Assembly: GCF_022654015.1 (NCBI RefSeq)
Contig: NZ_CP073063.1
Span: 744,001-808,000 of the forward strand
DNA: 64,000 nucleotides
Reading direction: 5' to 3'
Origin: Brevundimonas diminuta
GTDB taxonomy: Bacteria; Pseudomonadota; Alphaproteobacteria; Caulobacterales; Caulobacteraceae
Position numbers and translations under genes: made by a program. Every line of letters begins with the position of its first letter. Positions within the stretch are counted from its first letter, which is position 1. The notes under the pieces were generated by a model. It was not told where the DNA came from. It ran no database searches and saw nothing but the letters and a program-made list of their open reading frames with translations. Below, piece after piece: positions 34,669 through 43,510 of the stretch.

Positions 34669-36651
34669 ATGCTGAAATCTGGTCTGTCGCGGTTGATCCT
34701 AGCCATGGTGAGTGCCGCCGCCCTGATGGGTGGCTTGGCTCCGGCGGCCCTCGCACAGGACCCGCCTCCACCCATCGATGTGTATGCCGCTTCTCCGGCC
34801 GTGGAATTGATGGAGCTGTCGCCCAGCGGAACGCTCATTGCCCGCATCGCGGTGACCGGTGAAGAGCGCGCCATCGCGGTGACGAATATTGACACGGGCG
34901 AGCATCTTTTCGCCTCGACCATCGGTGAGGCGAAGGTCCGCGATCTGCGGTGGATCGGTGAAGACAAGGTGGTGATTATCAGCTCCCAGACGCGTGCACT
35001 GCACCTGTTAGGCATCCCGCGGTCCGAGCTTTATTTCGGCGTAATACTTGACCTCAAGACCCAGAAGCTGGCGCGTGTTTTGGACCGCACGGACGATGTT
35101 CTTCCGGTTCTTTATGGCGGCGCCCAGATCCGCGACACCGCCCAAGGGCCTGCGCTGTTCGCGCGTGCATTCAATCTTTACAGCGGCCAGGTCGATCTCT
35201 TCCGAATCGACCTGAACTCGGGCCGAGGGCGGTCTGTCGCGCCTATGGACTGGGACACCGAAGACTATGTGTTGGATGCCGAGGGCGCCGTTATCGCCAT
35301 GTCGACCTATGTCGAGCGTAGCGGTCGCTGGACCTTGATGCTGCCGAACGGCCGTCGCTTGCGCGATGCCTGGTCGGTGAACGCTCCACTCGATTCTCCG
35401 GCGTTGCTCGGCATGGGGCGAACGCCGCGCACGGTTCTTGTCGCCGCGGATCGGCCTGATCTCGCCGCCGCCGATCCGGAGAGCGAAACGGCCAACAATC
35501 TGTTCGAGGTCGATGTCGACACGGGTGTCTGGACCGAACTGCCATTCGAGCATCACCCCGACAACCTTTTGCGTCATCCTAAGACCCGCCTCCTGATCGG
35601 CGGGTCACGCACCGAAGACGATGGCGTGCGCTACGAGTTCATCGAGCCCGCTTCCGCCAGCCGATGGCGTTCCATCACGCGGGCCTTCGGCGAAAAGGCG
35701 CCGCAGTTGGTGTCCTGGAATGTAGATCAAAAGCGGATTCTTGTGTTCACCAACTCTGCCGAATCCGGCCTCTATCAACTCGTTGATTTCGACAGGCGAA
35801 CGGCCGACGCCCTGGCCTTCGCCTATCCAGACATTCCGCCCGAAAAGGTGGGCGCTGTGCGGCACATTCGTTACGCCGCCGCAGATGGGCTGGACATTCC
35901 GGGCTATCTGACCCTGCCGCCTGGCGTCGCAACGCCGGAGAAACTGCCGCTGATCGTGCTGGCCCATGGCGGCCCCGCGTCGCGCGACGTCATGGGATTT
36001 GACTGGTGGGCCCAGGCGCTGGCGTCGCGCGGTTATGCGGTGCTGCAGGCGAACTTCCGTGGATCGGACGGCTATACGCGGGCCTTCATGGAGGCCGGCT
36101 ATGGCGAATGGGGCCGCAAGATGCAGACGGATCTGTCGGACGGCGTGCGTTTCCTGACAGAGCAGGGCATCGTCGATCCCGAACGCGTGTGCATCGTCGG
36201 CGCAAGCTACGGCGGCTATGCCGCCATGGCGGGTTTGACCCTGGACAAGGGAGTCTATCGCTGTGGAGTCGCTGTCGCCGGCGTGTCCGACCTGCGCCGC
36301 ATGGTCAACTGGGAGGCGCGCCAGGAAGGACGGCGCGAAAGTCAGACCGTTCGCTACTGGAACCGGTTCATGGGCGCGGCGCGTCTGAACGACCGGGCGC
36401 TGGACGCTCTATCGCCGGCCTATCTGGCCGACACGGTCGATAAACCGTTGCTGCTTATCCATGGCCGCGACGATACGGTGGTGGCGATCGAGCAAAGCCG
36501 CGTCATGGCCGAGGCGATGAAGCGGGCAGGCAAGCCGGTCGAACTGATCGAACTGGCCGGCGAGGACCATTGGCTGTCGAGCGCCGACACGCGCCAGCAG
36601 ATGCTGCGTGAGACGGTGCGGTTTCTTGCGGCCAACAATCCAGTCGATTGA
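34669..36651 (+). CDS. Secreted S9 family peptidase (third in window)
   Basis: A 660-residue precursor with a signal peptide (MLKSGLSRLILAMVSAAALM...ALAQ). The N-terminal two-thirds is a divergent beta-propeller. The C-terminal hydrolase domain has Ser513 in GASYGGYAAM, Asp602 in HGRDDTVV and His634 in EDHWL. It is clearly less similar to the tandem pair at the left of the window and more like stand-alone secreted acylaminoacyl-peptidase homologues. The chosen ATG follows GTGGGGGCG; a GTG four codons upstream is an alternative. Codon use in the propeller is less GC-biased than in its neighbours. Confidence 0.86.
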   Translation: MLKSGLSRLILAMVSAAALMGGLAPAALAQDPPPPIDVYAASPAVELMELSPSGTLIARIAVTGEERAIAVTNIDTGEHLFASTIGEAKVRDLRWIGEDKVVIISSQTRALHLLGIPRSELYFGVILDLKTQKLARVLDRTDDVLPVLYGGAQIRDTAQGPALFARAFNLYSGQVDLFRIDLNSGRGRSVAPMDWDTEDYVLDAEGAVIAMSTYVERSGRWTLMLPNGRRLRDAWSVNAPLDSPALLGMGRTPRTVLVAADRPDLAAADPESETANNLFEVDVDTGVWTELPFEHHPDNLLRHPKTRLLIGGSRTEDDGVRYEFIEPASASRWRSITRAFGEKAPQLVSWNVDQKRILVFTNSAESGLYQLVDFDRRTADALAFAYPDIPPEKVGAVRHIRYAAADGLDIPGYLTLPPGVATPEKLPLIVLAHGGPASRDVMGFDWWAQALASRGYAVLQANFRGSDGYTRAFMEAGYGEWGRKMQTDLSDGVRFLTEQGIVDPERVCIVGASYGGYAAMAGLTLDKGVYRCGVAVAGVSDLRRMVNWEARQEGRRESQTVRYWNRFMGAARLNDRALDALSPAYLADTVDKPLLLIHGRDDTVVAIEQSRVMAEAMKRAGKPVELIELAGEDHWLSSADTRQQMLRETVRFLAANNPVD

Positions 36652-36678
36652 GGCAGGGTGTCGCGCTAAGGCTGCGAC

Positions 36679-37965
36679 ATGACCGTGAACCCGACCCCGC
36701 CCAAGCTCAAGACACCGGCGCTGGCCGTGCTGTTTGCGACGGTGTTCATCAATCTGGTCGGGTTCGGGCTGGTGGTGCCGTTGCTGCCGTTCTTCGCCCA
36801 GAGCCTGAAGGCTGAGGCGTGGCAGATCACGCTTATGTTCTCGGCCTATTCGTTGGGTCAGTTCTTCGCCGAGCCGTTCTGGGGGCGGCTGTCGGACCGG
36901 ATCGGGCGAAAGCCCGTGCTGTTGATGACCCTGATCGCCAATGCGATGGGCTATTTGATGCTGGCCTTCGTGCCCAACATCTGGCTGGCGATCGCGGTCA
37001 GGCTGTTCACCGGCCTAGGCGCCGGCAATATCTCGACGGTTCAGGGGTATGTGGCCGATGTGACCCCGCCCGAGCAGAGGGCCGGGCGGATGGGTCTGAT
37101 CGGGGCCGCGTTCGGTCTGGGCTTCATCGTCGGACCGGGCTTGGGCGGATTGCTGACGCAGCCGCAGCTGGGACGGCTGGGCTATCAGCTGCCGATCTTC
37201 CTGGCGGCGGCGCTGGCGGCGGTCGCGGCGGTCGGCGTCGTCGTCTTTCTGCGCGAAAGCCGGGCCAAGGCCGACCCCGCCGCCCCGCGCCCGGCCTTCC
37301 TGGCGGGGCTGAAGGATGCGCGCGACAATGCCGTGGTGTCGCGCGTGCTGGTCGTGACCCTGATCTATATGGCCGGGTTTTCGGCGATGGAAAGCGTGTT
37401 CGGCCTGTGGTCCGAGAGCCGCTATCAATGGGGCGCGCGCGAGGTGGGGCTCAGCTTCATGATCGTGGGCATCGTCTCGACGCTGAACCAGGGGTTCTTC
37501 GCCGGGCGGCTGGCGCGGCGCTTCGGCGAATCGCGCGTGCTGGCCACCGGCATGCTGCTGTTTGGCACCTCGCTGGTGTTGCAGGTGCTGGCCCCGGTCG
37601 CGTGGTTCCCCGCGACGCGGCTTGAGCTCGGCGCCCTGACGATCCCGGTCGTCCAGGGCTGGATCATTCCGATCGTGATGGCGATCGGCGCGTGCGGCAT
37701 GTCGCTGGCCATGCCCAACATCTCGGCCATGATCAGCCGCGCCTCGCCGCCGGATCGGCAGGGGGCCATGCTGGGTCTGAACATGGCCTCCAGCTCGGTG
37801 GCGCGCATCTTCGGGCCGATGATCGCGGGCGCGCTGTTCTCGGGGTTGGGGCATGACTGGCCCTTCGTGATCGGGGCGTTGCTGACCATCCCGGCGGCCC
37901 TGATGGCGATCAACGCCGGGCGCGTCATTCGCAGCAGCGAGGGCGGCGTCAAAGCCCCTGCCTGA
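36679..37965 (+). CDS. MFS transporter, TetA/TCR-like multidrug or drug efflux
   Basis: A 428-residue twelve-helix major facilitator protein. Motif A, GRLSDRIGRKPVLL, lies between helices 2 and 3. Helix 1 has the FINLVGFGLVVPLLPFF pattern of the TetA/TCR branch, and motif C-like glycines occur in GLGFIVGPGLGG, as in proton-driven drug antiporters. The substrate cannot be told from sequence. It starts 27 bp after the S9 gene on the same strand. Confidence 0.88.
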   Translation: MTVNPTPPKLKTPALAVLFATVFINLVGFGLVVPLLPFFAQSLKAEAWQITLMFSAYSLGQFFAEPFWGRLSDRIGRKPVLLMTLIANAMGYLMLAFVPNIWLAIAVRLFTGLGAGNISTVQGYVADVTPPEQRAGRMGLIGAAFGLGFIVGPGLGGLLTQPQLGRLGYQLPIFLAAALAAVAAVGVVVFLRESRAKADPAAPRPAFLAGLKDARDNAVVSRVLVVTLIYMAGFSAMESVFGLWSESRYQWGAREVGLSFMIVGIVSTLNQGFFAGRLARRFGESRVLATGMLLFGTSLVLQVLAPVAWFPATRLELGALTIPVVQGWIIPIVMAIGACGMSLAMPNISAMISRASPPDRQGAMLGLNMASSSVARIFGPMIAGALFSGLGHDWPFVIGALLTIPAALMAINAGRVIRSSEGGVKAPA

Positions 37966-38018
37966 CTCATCTTGCAATGGCGGCGCTCTTCACGTAGAAG
38001 CCGCGCCTTCGCGTACCG

Positions 38019-38051
38019 AACCGCCAGGCGAACAGGCATGCCTGGGCGGTT
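38019..38051 (+). promoter_or_regulatory. Hairpin in the leader of rpmI-rplT
   Basis: AACCGCCAGGC (38019-38029) can pair with GCCTGGGCGGTT (38040-38051) with one bulge, leaving a 10-base loop that contains GCATG. It lies 76 bp before rpmI. It may be the end of the MFS transcript or a leader structure for ribosomal-protein autoregulation by L20. No match to a known L20 leader can be claimed from reading alone. Confidence 0.35.
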
Positions 38052-38126
38052 CTTAAACTCTGGAGAGATACCTCCCACGGGCTCAAGCAGTCCAAAGGAC
38101 GGTCGCCCTCCAAAAAGGAGACTGAA

Positions 38127-38324
38127 ATGCCGAAACTGAAGACGAAGTCGGGCGCCAAGAAGCGCTTCAAATTCACGGCCACTGGCAAGGTTAAGGCCGG
38201 CGTTGCGGGCAAGCGTCACCGCTTGATCAGCCACAACTCGAAATACATCCGCCAGAACCGCGGCACCTCGGTCATGGCCGACGCCGACGCCAAGAAGATC
38301 AAATCCTACATGCCGTACGCCTGA
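38127..38324 (+). CDS. rpmI: 50S ribosomal protein L35
   Basis: A 65-residue basic protein with the L35 signature [29 protein letters not shown] and the C-terminal [13 protein letters not shown]. It binds 23S rRNA near the peptide exit region. An AAAAAGGAG ribosome site precedes the ATG. It pairs with rplT 55 bp downstream, the standard arrangement. Confidence 0.97.
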   Translation: MPKLKTKSGAKKRFKFTATGKVKAGVAGKRHRLISHNSKYIRQNRGTSVMADADAKKIKSYMPYA

Positions 38325-38379
38325 TCGGCGCGCGCTGTACGACTGATCTCCATCCCAAAGAATTTGAAGGAATAGCGAC

Positions 38380-38733
38380 ATGGCTCGCGTTAAACGTGGC
38401 GTAACCTCGCACGCCAAGCACAAGAAGGTTCTGGAGCAGGCCAAGGGCTTCTCCGGCCGCCGCAAGAATACCATCCGTACGGCCAAGGCCGCCGTCGACC
38501 GCGCCGGGCAATACGCCTATCGCGACCGTCGCGCTAAGAAGCGCAACTTCCGCGCCCTGTGGATTCAGCGCATCAACGCCGCCGCTCGTCTGGAAGGCTT
38601 CACCTACAGCCAGTTCATCAACGGCCTGAACAAGGCCGGCATCGAACTGGACCGTAAGGTTCTGGCCGCGATCGCCGCCGACGCGACCGGCTTCAAGGCC
38701 GTCGCCGACAAGGTCCGCGCCGCCCTGGCGTAA
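38380..38733 (+). CDS. rplT: 50S ribosomal protein L20
   Basis: A 117-residue protein with the L20 pattern: [40 protein letters not shown] and [20 protein letters not shown]. It is an early assembly protein of the large subunit and often a translational repressor of its own operon. An AAGGAATAG ribosome site is present. A long perfect terminator hairpin follows. Confidence 0.98.
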   Translation: MARVKRGVTSHAKHKKVLEQAKGFSGRRKNTIRTAKAAVDRAGQYAYRDRRAKKRNFRALWIQRINAAARLEGFTYSQFINGLNKAGIELDRKVLAAIAADATGFKAVADKVRAALA

Positions 38734-38759
38734 TCGCCAAAGTCATCGCGACCAAGATC

Positions 38760-38795
38760 AACGCCCGCCCCGGTTTTCCGGGGCGGGCGTTCTTC
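38760..38795 (+). terminator. Intrinsic terminator after rplT
   Basis: A perfect 14-bp stem, AACGCCCGCCCCGG (38760-38773) with CCGGGGCGGGCGTT (38778-38791), a TTTT loop, then CTTC. As the stem begins with AA and ends with TT, it may also serve the convergent kinase gene. Confidence 0.9.
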
Positions 38796-38811
38796 GTTTC
38801 CGGGGCGTGGG

Positions 38812-40431
38812 TCAGGCCGCTTCGGCAATGTCCTGCGGCTGTGCCTGAGATTGGGCCTGAGATTGGTCCTGAGCCAAAACCATGCGGATGGCGTTCAGCA
38901 GGGCGTCGGGCTGGATCGGCTTTTGCGCCACGCCGTTCATGCCGGCGGCGATATAGTCCAGCTCGTCGCGCTCGTCGGCGTTCGCCGTCAGGGCCAGGAT
39001 CGGCAGGGCGCCGGCCGGACCGGGCAGGGCGCGGATAGCCCGCGTCGCGGCGACGCCGTCCATCACCGGCATCTTGATGTCCATCAGGGCTAGGTCGAAC
39101 GGACGGGCCACTACGGCGTCCACCGCCTCGCGCCCGTTCTCGGCCATCTCGCAGGTGCAGCCGAACATCTCCAGCAGCTTGCCGGCGACGAAGCGGTTGG
39201 TGGCGTTGTCGTCCACCACCAGCACATGCAGGGTGTCGTGCGGCGTCGGCTCGGCCATGGCGGGGGCGGCCGCTGCGCTCTCGGTCGCGACACGCAGCGG
39301 CAGGCGCACCTGAAAGCGCGCGCCGCCCTGGGGCGAGGCGCCCAGCGAGATCGCGCCGCCCATCCGTTCGGCGATCTGTCGGCAGATGGCCAGGCCCAGG
39401 CCCGCGCCCGCCCCCTCGCGTCCGGCCTTTCCGGTGTTGAACGGATCAAAGATGGTCGCGGCCGCCGCCTCGGGCACACCAGGGCCGCTGTCGTCCACGG
39501 TGAAGATGACCTCGCCGTCGGAACGGCTTTCGATCAGGGCCACGACCTCGCCCGTCAGGGTGAACTTCAAGGCGTTGCCGATCAGGTTGTTCAGCAGCTG
39601 CTTCAACCGCATCCCGTCGGCCTGAACGCAAGGAACGGCCAGGTCGGTGCGGATGGTCAGGGCCAGGGCCTTTTCGTCGGCCCGCGCGCGCCACAGGGCG
39701 TCGATGTCGAAGGTGACGGCCGACAGGTCCAGCGGCTCCTCCTCCAGCGTCAGCATGCCGGCCGAGGCGCGTGACATGTCCAGCGCGTCGGTCAGCAGCC
39801 GCAGCAGGCTCTGGCCCGAATCGATTACGGTGCGGACGTAGGGACGCAGCTCTTCCTGCTCCAGCTTCTTGTCCATCAGGGCCGCGACGCCCAGCACCCC
39901 GTTCAGGGGCGTGCGGATCTCGTGGCTCATTACCGCCAGAAACTCGGACTTGGCCCGGCTGGAGGCGACGGCCTCGGCCTCGGCCAGCGCCAGGTCGCGG
40001 GCCAGGGCGCTCATCTCCTCGGCCCGCTGGCGGTGCAGGGCCGCGCCCGCCTGAACCACCTGCAACGCTGTGCCGACGCCGACGTAGCGGCCGCCCGCCA
40101 CCACGATGAAGCCGGTCAGCAGGGCGCCCAGTTCGGCGGCCCCGTAAGCCTGGAAGAAGGCCTCGGCGCTGGTCGCCGCCTCCGCCACCGGCGCATTGCG
40201 GTCCATCAGGCTTTCGGCGGGCTTTCGGGCATAAAGGGCGCGTCCGAACTCGGCCGCCATCCTCAGGGTGAAGGCGTTGCGCTCGATGATGCCGAGGGGT
40301 CGCCCATCGTCGTCGACGACGGCCAGGGCCAGGGTGTTCGGCTCGGTCTGGAACCGTTCGAACACATCGGCGCCCAGCGTGGACGGGGCCACGGGTGCGA
40401 TCAAGTCGACGAAATCACCGATCAGCGGCAT
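38812..40431 (-). CDS. Hybrid histidine kinase with CBS-like N-terminal region and receiver domain
   Basis: A 539-residue cytoplasmic hybrid kinase. Residues 1-130 look like a CBS-domain pair (FQTEPNTLALAVVDDDGRPLGIIE). A coiled linker follows, then HisKA with phosphoacceptor His170 (VMSHEIRTPLNG) and an ATPase domain (LLNNLIGNALKF, DDSGPGV, GAGLGLAICRQI). The receiver domain has Asp451 (DLALMDIKMPVMDG). No membrane helix is seen, so it senses an internal signal, perhaps a nucleotide bound by the CBS pair. The ATG follows GAGGACCTT. The C-terminus ends in a Gln-rich tail (QSQAQSQAQPQ). No partner regulator is adjacent. Confidence 0.9.
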   Translation of the reverse strand: MPLIGDFVDLIAPVAPSTLGADVFERFQTEPNTLALAVVDDDGRPLGIIERNAFTLRMAAEFGRALYARKPAESLMDRNAPVAEAATSAEAFFQAYGAAELGALLTGFIVVAGGRYVGVGTALQVVQAGAALHRQRAEEMSALARDLALAEAEAVASSRAKSEFLAVMSHEIRTPLNGVLGVAALMDKKLEQEELRPYVRTVIDSGQSLLRLLTDALDMSRASAGMLTLEEEPLDLSAVTFDIDALWRARADEKALALTIRTDLAVPCVQADGMRLKQLLNNLIGNALKFTLTGEVVALIESRSDGEVIFTVDDSGPGVPEAAAATIFDPFNTGKAGREGAGAGLGLAICRQIAERMGGAISLGASPQGGARFQVRLPLRVATESAAAAPAMAEPTPHDTLHVLVVDDNATNRFVAGKLLEMFGCTCEMAENGREAVDAVVARPFDLALMDIKMPVMDGVAATRAIRALPGPAGALPILALTANADERDELDYIAAGMNGVAQKPIQPDALLNAIRMVLAQDQSQAQSQAQPQDIAEAA

Positions 40432-40599
40432 CAAGGTCCTCGCAAGTCCGGAGGCCTGATTAGACGGCGATATTTAACGCCAGCTTTGCCGTTCATGAAC
40501 CTTTCGCGGCGGCTTTTCGACAGTCGATCCGTGGGCGGATGGAAAGTCGCTGTCGCGCGACATATTCCCTTGGGGCCGCGGCTTCGATAGCCTCGCCGC

Positions 40600-41574
40600 A
40601 TGATGCGCACCCTGATCTGCGGCCTGGCCGCGGCCTTCGCCCTGATCACGCCCGCCGCCGCGCAGGATCGACGCATCGCCGTGACTTTCGACGACTTGCC
40701 GTTCCAGACGGATGCGGCGACCCTGTGCGATCCGGCGCGGCTGATGACGATCACCCAGGATTTCGTCGCCATGCTGAAGCCGCTGGACACGCACGGCACA
40801 GCCTTCGTCAATGCGGGCAAGGTGTGTGAGGCCGAGCGCGCCACGATCCTGCCGCGCGTGCTGGACGTCTGGCTGGACGCCGGTCTGGACCTGGGCAACC
40901 ACACCAACACCCATCTGAACATCCACTCGACGACGGTTGAGGCCTATCTGGCCGATGTGGACGCCGGGGCGCCGATCTTACGCGACGTGCTGGCGGCGCG
41001 GGGGCAGTCCTTGCGCTGGTTCCGTCACCCCTATCTGTTCACCGGCGAGACGCAGGCGAAGCACGACGCCATCGCCGCCGGCCTGGCCCAGCGCGGCTAT
41101 ACGATCGCGCCGGTGACCCTCGACAACAACGACTGGATGTTCGCCGACGTCTATCGCAAGGCCGAGCAGATCGGCGATCAGGCGCTGATGCAGCGCATCG
41201 GTCAGGCCTATGTAGCGCATATGGCGACGGTGCTGGACTTCTTCGAACCCTACAGCGCCGAGGTGGCGGGCGGGCGTGAACCGGCGCAGGTGCTGTTGCT
41301 GCACGCCAACACCCTGAACCAGGCCTGGTATCCGCAGATCCACGCCCTTTATCTGGCGCGCGGCTATCGCTTCGTGCCGCTGCAAGAGGCGCTGGCCGAT
41401 CCGATCTATCAGCACCCTGACACCTATGTCCGCGCCAACGGAATCTCGTGGCTGCATCGCTGGATGCAGACCGACGGCCGGCCCATCCGCTGGGAGCCGG
41501 AACCGCCCGCCTGGATCGTTGCGGCCAACAAGGCGCCGGCGTCGGAACTTCAGGCCATCGCATCGGCCCGTTGA
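40600..41574 (+). CDS. Secreted polysaccharide deacetylase (NodB-type)
   Basis: A 324-residue precursor with a signal peptide (MMRTLICGLAAAFALITPAAAQ). The NodB motifs are clear: TFDDLP (catalytic Asp and metal Asp), GNHTNTHLN (metal His pair), FRHPYL, and a late VLLLHANTLN with the catalytic His. It would remove N- or O-acetyl groups from an envelope or peptidoglycan polymer in the periplasm. A second ATG one codon later is also possible as start. The gene ends 41 bp before pheS, in the same direction. Confidence 0.9.
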   Translation: MMRTLICGLAAAFALITPAAAQDRRIAVTFDDLPFQTDAATLCDPARLMTITQDFVAMLKPLDTHGTAFVNAGKVCEAERATILPRVLDVWLDAGLDLGNHTNTHLNIHSTTVEAYLADVDAGAPILRDVLAARGQSLRWFRHPYLFTGETQAKHDAIAAGLAQRGYTIAPVTLDNNDWMFADVYRKAEQIGDQALMQRIGQAYVAHMATVLDFFEPYSAEVAGGREPAQVLLLHANTLNQAWYPQIHALYLARGYRFVPLQEALADPIYQHPDTYVRANGISWLHRWMQTDGRPIRWEPEPPAWIVAANKAPASELQAIASAR

Positions 41575-41615
41575 AGGGTGACGAACGCGCGCGAGAACGC
41601 TAAGGCACAGCGCAA

Positions 41616-42692
41616 ATGACCGATCTCGCCACACTCGAACTCGACCTGATCAACGCCATTGGCGGCGCGGAAACCGTCGCCGCCCTGGAAGAGGTGCGCG
41701 TCGCCGCCCTGGGCAAGTCCGGCTCCGTCTCCGGCCTGCTGAAGGGCATGGGCGCCATGAGCCCCGACGAACGCCGTGAACAGGGGCCGATGATCAACGG
41801 CCTGCGCGACCGCGTCGCCGCCGCCATCGCCGCGAAGAAGACCGCGCTGGAAGCCGCCGAGCTGGACGCGCGTCTGCTGTCGGAACGCATCGACCTGACC
41901 CTGCCGGCGCGGCCGCGCAGGAAGGGCGGGGTCCACCCGACCATGCAGGTGATGGACGAGATGATCGCCCTGTTCGCCGAGATGGGCTTCGCCGTGGCCG
42001 AAGGTCCGGACATCGAGGACGACTTCCACAACTTCACCGCCCTGAACTTCCCGCCCAAACACCCGGCGCGGGAAATGCACGACACCTTCTTCCTGAAGCC
42101 GGACCCCGAGACGGGCGAGCGCAAGGTGCTGCGCACCCACACGTCCCCGGTGCAGGTCCGCACCATGATGTCCCAGAAGCCGCCGATCCGCATCGTCGCC
42201 CCGGGCCGCACCTTCCGCAAGGATTCCGACGCCACCCACACGCCGATGTTCCACCAGATCGAGGGTCTGGTGATCGACCGCGACATTCACATGGGCCACC
42301 TGAAGACCACGCTTCAGACCTTCATCGCCCGCTTCTTCGAACTGGACGCGGTCCAGGCGCGCTTCCGTCCGCACCACTTCCCCTTCACCGAACCCTCGGC
42401 CGAGATGGACATCCGCTGCGATCGTTCGGGCGGGAAACTGGTGTTCAACACCGGCGACGACTGGCTGGAGATTCTGGGCTGCGGGATGGTGCATCCCAAT
42501 GTGCTCAGGAACTGCGGCATCGACCCCGATGAATATCAGGGCTTCGCCTTCGGCATGGGGGTCGATCGCCTGGCCATGCTGAAATACGGCGTGCCCGACC
42601 TGCGCCCCATGTTCGACGCCGACACCCGCTGGCTGTCCCACTACGGCTTCTCGGCCTTCGCCGCCCCCAACCCGGCCTCGGGCCTGAGCTGA
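41616..42692 (+). CDS. pheS: Phenylalanine-tRNA ligase alpha subunit
   Basis: A 358-residue class II synthetase subunit carrying the aminoacylation site of the (alpha-beta)2 enzyme. Landmarks are an N-terminal coiled coil, motif 1 around [21 protein letters not shown], motif 2 [21 protein letters not shown], and motif 3 [17 protein letters not shown]. Unusually, the beta-subunit gene does not follow directly; two small paralogous genes lie between. Confidence 0.97.
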   Translation: MTDLATLELDLINAIGGAETVAALEEVRVAALGKSGSVSGLLKGMGAMSPDERREQGPMINGLRDRVAAAIAAKKTALEAAELDARLLSERIDLTLPARPRRKGGVHPTMQVMDEMIALFAEMGFAVAEGPDIEDDFHNFTALNFPPKHPAREMHDTFFLKPDPETGERKVLRTHTSPVQVRTMMSQKPPIRIVAPGRTFRKDSDATHTPMFHQIEGLVIDRDIHMGHLKTTLQTFIARFFELDAVQARFRPHHFPFTEPSAEMDIRCDRSGGKLVFNTGDDWLEILGCGMVHPNVLRNCGIDPDEYQGFAFGMGVDRLAMLKYGVPDLRPMFDADTRWLSHYGFSAFAAPNPASGLS

Positions 42693-42704
42693 ACGAGTTT
42701 CAAG

Positions 42705-43118
42705 ATGACCGATCAAACTGAAACGCCGATGTCGGCCGAAGAAAAATTCGGCCGCGAACTTGTGGCCCGTACGACCTTCGAAAAGGAAGCCGTTTGGCTG
42801 CCGTCGTTGGCTGTTCACCACGTGAACGCTGGCAAGATGTTCATCGAGGACAAGACCTTCACGAACTGTCTGATCGAGGGGCCGGCTGTCATGGCGGTCA
42901 TGAACGGCACGACGTTCGACAGCTGCAACATGGGCGTGGCGTCCAATCCGCGTACGCTGCTGCTTCAGCCCATGGGCGACATGATCGCAGGTGTCGTGGG
43001 CATGTCCAACTGCCGCTTTGTCCGTTGCCGCTTCGTTCAGGTGGGCTTCACAGGCGCCCCGGATCTGCTTGAGCAGATCGAGGCTGACCTTCTCAGCGCA
43101 CGGGAGAACCAAGCATGA
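42705..43118 (+). CDS. Pentapeptide-like protein X inserted between pheS and pheT
   Basis: A 137-residue protein of no family that I recognise. From residue 40 on it shows a five-residue rhythm with central hydrophobic residues (KTFTN-CLIEG-PAVMA; CRFVR-CRFVQ-VGFTG), as in pentapeptide-repeat beta-helices, including several cysteines. The block LLLQPMGD and the end VGFTGAPDLLEQI recur almost exactly in the next gene, so the two are paralogs. It starts 12 bp after pheS, and its stop overlaps the ATG of the next gene (ATGA). The first 40 residues are polar and probably extended. Its position within the synthetase operon suggests co-expression with the synthetase; any function is unknown. Confidence 0.8.
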   Translation: MTDQTETPMSAEEKFGRELVARTTFEKEAVWLPSLAVHHVNAGKMFIEDKTFTNCLIEGPAVMAVMNGTTFDSCNMGVASNPRTLLLQPMGDMIAGVVGMSNCRFVRCRFVQVGFTGAPDLLEQIEADLLSARENQA

Positions 43119-43510
43119 GCCGGCTGCCGATCAACCGTCCTATGAACGTCGCCAAGTCTCTGACACAGGTGGATTTCGTTGATGTCGATATCAACCTGTA
43201 CGACCTGTACACCGCGCACCAGCAGCAGGGCGCCATCGTTGGGCGAACCTTCACCGGATGCCGGCTGCAGGGCCCCGCAATCGTCCTGATCGGTCCGGGC
43301 ACGACCTTCGACGAGACCAACTTCGGCGACTCGCGGGGCGGAATGAAGAACCTGCTGCTTCAGCCCATGGGCGACAAGGCGCTGGGGACTGTCCCAATGC
43401 ACAACTGCACCTTCGTGGGGTGTGAGTTCTATAACGTCGGGTACACTGGCTCGGCGGCGGTTTTGGAGCAACTGGCGGCTGTTCCGACGGTGGCGGGACC
43501 GGCGGCATGA
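43115..43510 (+). CDS. Pentapeptide-like protein Y inserted between pheS and pheT
   Basis: A 131-residue paralog of the preceding gene. Shared features are GxTFTxCxxx[16 protein letters not shown], the five-residue run [15 protein letters not shown], and a final helix AAVLEQL. It has no signal peptide or membrane helix, so it should be cytoplasmic. It overlaps the previous gene by 4 bp and overlaps pheT by 4 bp (ATGA at 43507-43510), so translation of pheT is probably coupled to it. Function unknown. Confidence 0.8.
   Translation: MSRLPINRPMNVAKSLTQVDFVDVDINLYDLYTAHQQQGAIVGRTFTGCRLQGPAIVLIGPGTTFDETNFGDSRGGMKNLLLQPMGDKALGTVPMHNCTFVGCEFYNVGYTGSAAVLEQLAAVPTVAGPAA

Noticed and set aside
36679..37965. 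A tetracycline resistance determinant
   Set aside because: The MFS protein is of the TetA/TCR-like branch, but such chromosomal transporters are common and sequence alone does not show tetracycline export.
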